From Methylotenera sp. (GTDB lineage Bacteria > Pseudomonadota > Gammaproteobacteria > Burkholderiales > Methylophilaceae), in assembly GCA_013816325.1 (NCBI GenBank), contig JACDEP010000106.1, positions 1 to 7,460 of the forward strand: 7,460 bases of DNA, in the 5' to 3' direction. The notes beneath the pieces were generated by a model. That model was not told the DNA's origin. It worked only from the letters and a program-made list of their open reading frames with translations, and did no database searches. The translations under genes and the position numbers were made by a program. This document shows, piece after piece, positions 6,598 to 7,460 of this stretch. Every line of letters begins with the position of its first letter. Within the stretch, counting starts at the first letter, position 1.

Positions 6598-6730
6598 AAA
6601 TTTTTGTATAGGCAAATCACGTCGTTGCGTGCTCGCTCTTTCCTTGTCTATCTTAATGATACGCCTGCGTCATTCGCTGCGCGGCGCCTAGTGCTTTATC
6701 CTATAAAATTAATTTATAGACCGAATTTCT
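6598..6730 (-). other. purH-purD spacer (133 nt) with possible leader structure
   Basis: The spacer is longer than the other gaps of this gene run. Just after the purH stop is an AT-rich dyad, CTATAAA (6701-6707) with TTTATAG (6713-6719), loop of 5. Further in, CGCC-T-GCG (6662-6669) can pair with CGCGGCG (6680-6686) around a 10-nt loop. Neither stem is followed by a T-run on the minus strand. I see no strong promoter, no riboswitch I recognise and no convincing small ORF. AAGGAAAG occurs about 50 nt before the purD ATG, too far away to serve it. The region may be an mRNA leader or processing site, or simply spacer. Confidence 0.3.
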
Positions 6731-7460
6731 TTAGTGACGGAAGTGGCGAATGCCAGTCAATACCATCACCAAACCATGCTCATCTGCAGCAGCAATCACT
6801 TCTTCATCACGCATGCTACCACCTGGGTGAATCACACAGCTCGCGCCTGCTTCAGCTAAAACGTCTATCCCATCTCTAAAAGGGAAGAATGCATCTGACG
6901 CCACGACTGAATCTTTCAGCGATAGGCCAGCATTTTGGGCTTTGATCGCGGCGATTTTAGTGCTATCCACACGGCTCATTTGGCCAGCGCCAACGCCTAA
7001 AGTCATGCCATTGCCGCAGAATACGATAGCGTTGGATTTCACGTATTTAGCGATATTCCATGCGAACAGCATATCAGCCAGTTGCTGCGGTGTCGGTTGT
7101 TTTTTCGAAACGATTTTCAAATCGGTTTCGCTGAGTTCATGGTTGTCAGCAGTCTGGATTAAGATTCCTGAACCGACACGTTTGATGTCGTGTGAGTTGC
7201 GGCCTTGCTCCCATGCCGTGACTTTTGATGACAATTCTCTACCTTTAGGCAGATCGATTTTCAACACGCGCACATTCGCTTTGGCTTTGAATACAGCCAG
7301 CGCTTCTTCGGTATAGTCAGGTGCGATTAATACTTCAACGAACTGTTTGGAAACCGCTTCTGCCGCAGCTTTATCCAGCATGCTATTGAAAGCGATGATT
7401 CCGCCGAAAGCTGAAGTCGGGTCTGTCTGGAACGCTTTACTATAAGCTTCAAGCGCATCT
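6731..7460 (-). CDS. purH: Bifunctional AICAR transformylase/IMP cyclohydrolase, C-terminal part
   Basis: The frame is open to the right edge, so only the last 242 residues of a protein usually near 520 residues are visible. PurH formylates AICAR with 10-formyl-tetrahydrofolate (EC 2.1.2.3) and closes the ring to IMP (EC 3.5.4.10), the last two steps of purine synthesis. The visible part belongs to the transformylase domain: [16 protein letters not shown] (visible 10-25), KSNAIV (141-146), GVGAGQMSR (155-163), [10 protein letters not shown] (188-197), HPGGS (211-215) and the invariant-looking end RHFRH (238-242). The N-terminal cyclohydrolase domain and the transformylase K-H catalytic segment lie outside the window. 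An internal ATG at 7381 is not the start, because PurH homology continues without a break to the edge. The end is intact. It is upstream of purD on the same strand and probably in the same operon. Confidence 0.96.
   Translation of the reverse strand, partial: DALEAYSKAFQTDPTSAFGGIIAFNSMLDKAAAEAVSKQFVEVLIAPDYTEEALAVFKAKANVRVLKIDLPKGRELSSKVTAWEQGRNSHDIKRVGSGILIQTADNHELSETDLKIVSKKQPTPQQLADMLFAWNIAKYVKSNAIVFCGNGMTLGVGAGQMSRVDSTKIAAIKAQNAGLSLKDSVVASDAFFPFRDGIDVLAEAGASCVIHPGGSMRDEEVIAAADEHGLVMVLTGIRHFRH

Noticed and set aside
6598..6615. TTG start for purD six codons upstream.
   Set aside because: PurD proteins normally begin MKxLxIGxGGREHA, matching the ATG at 6597, and the TTG has no ribosome-binding site either.
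6598..6621. Eight-codon ORF from a GTG, whose TGA overlaps the purD ATG.
   Set aside because: No ribosome-binding site at a usable distance and no conserved-looking peptide; likely chance.
6618..6631. Short CACG...CGTG dyad before purD, with a partial likeness to a PurR box (ACGCAA).
   Set aside because: Only 4-bp arms and half of the consensus, and the E. coli-type PurR regulon is not expected in betaproteobacteria.

Overview
The window is an ordinary, densely coded stretch of a chromosome, most likely from a betaproteobacterium. The PurD, PurH, HemF and M18 peptidase proteins and the c551-type cytochrome all look proteobacterial. The moderate G+C content and the gene set would suit a Methylophilaceae-type methylotroph, but that placement is an inference from general resemblance. 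I see no mobile element, CRISPR array, tRNA, rRNA or phage gene.

Two groups of genes converge. On the plus strand are the C-terminal part of a YyaL/DUF255 (thioredoxin-domain) protein, cut by the left edge, and a small periplasmic c-type cytochrome. The cytochrome is followed by a strong intrinsic terminator near 1414-1439. On the minus strand, read from the right edge leftwards, are purH (its 5' part is outside the window), purD, hemF, an M18 aminopeptidase and an APC-family amino acid permease. purD and hemF are tightly coupled: 3 nt separate the purD stop from the hemF ATG, and the hemF ribosome-binding site lies inside the last purD codons. The peptidase follows hemF after 27 nt. The permease follows the peptidase after 89 nt with no recognisable terminator between them.

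In function, PurD (step 2) and PurH (last two steps) belong to de novo IMP synthesis. HemF is the oxygen-dependent coproporphyrinogen III oxidase of haem synthesis, so it supplies the cofactor that the convergently encoded cytochrome carries. The aminopeptidase and permease concern peptide breakdown and amino acid transport. Their link to the purine/haem genes looks positional rather than mechanistic.

I found no convincing new multi-gene system. Four points deserve a second look. (1) HemF carries an extra Ala/Gln/Asn/Glu-rich segment of about 44 residues just before its WWFGGG motif. (2) That segment is nearly framed by an 11-bp inverted repeat. (3) Two perfect dyads, one 21 bp and one 14 bp, sit in the cytochrome promoter region. 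(4) A 133-nt structured spacer precedes purD, which has no visible Shine-Dalgarno sequence.
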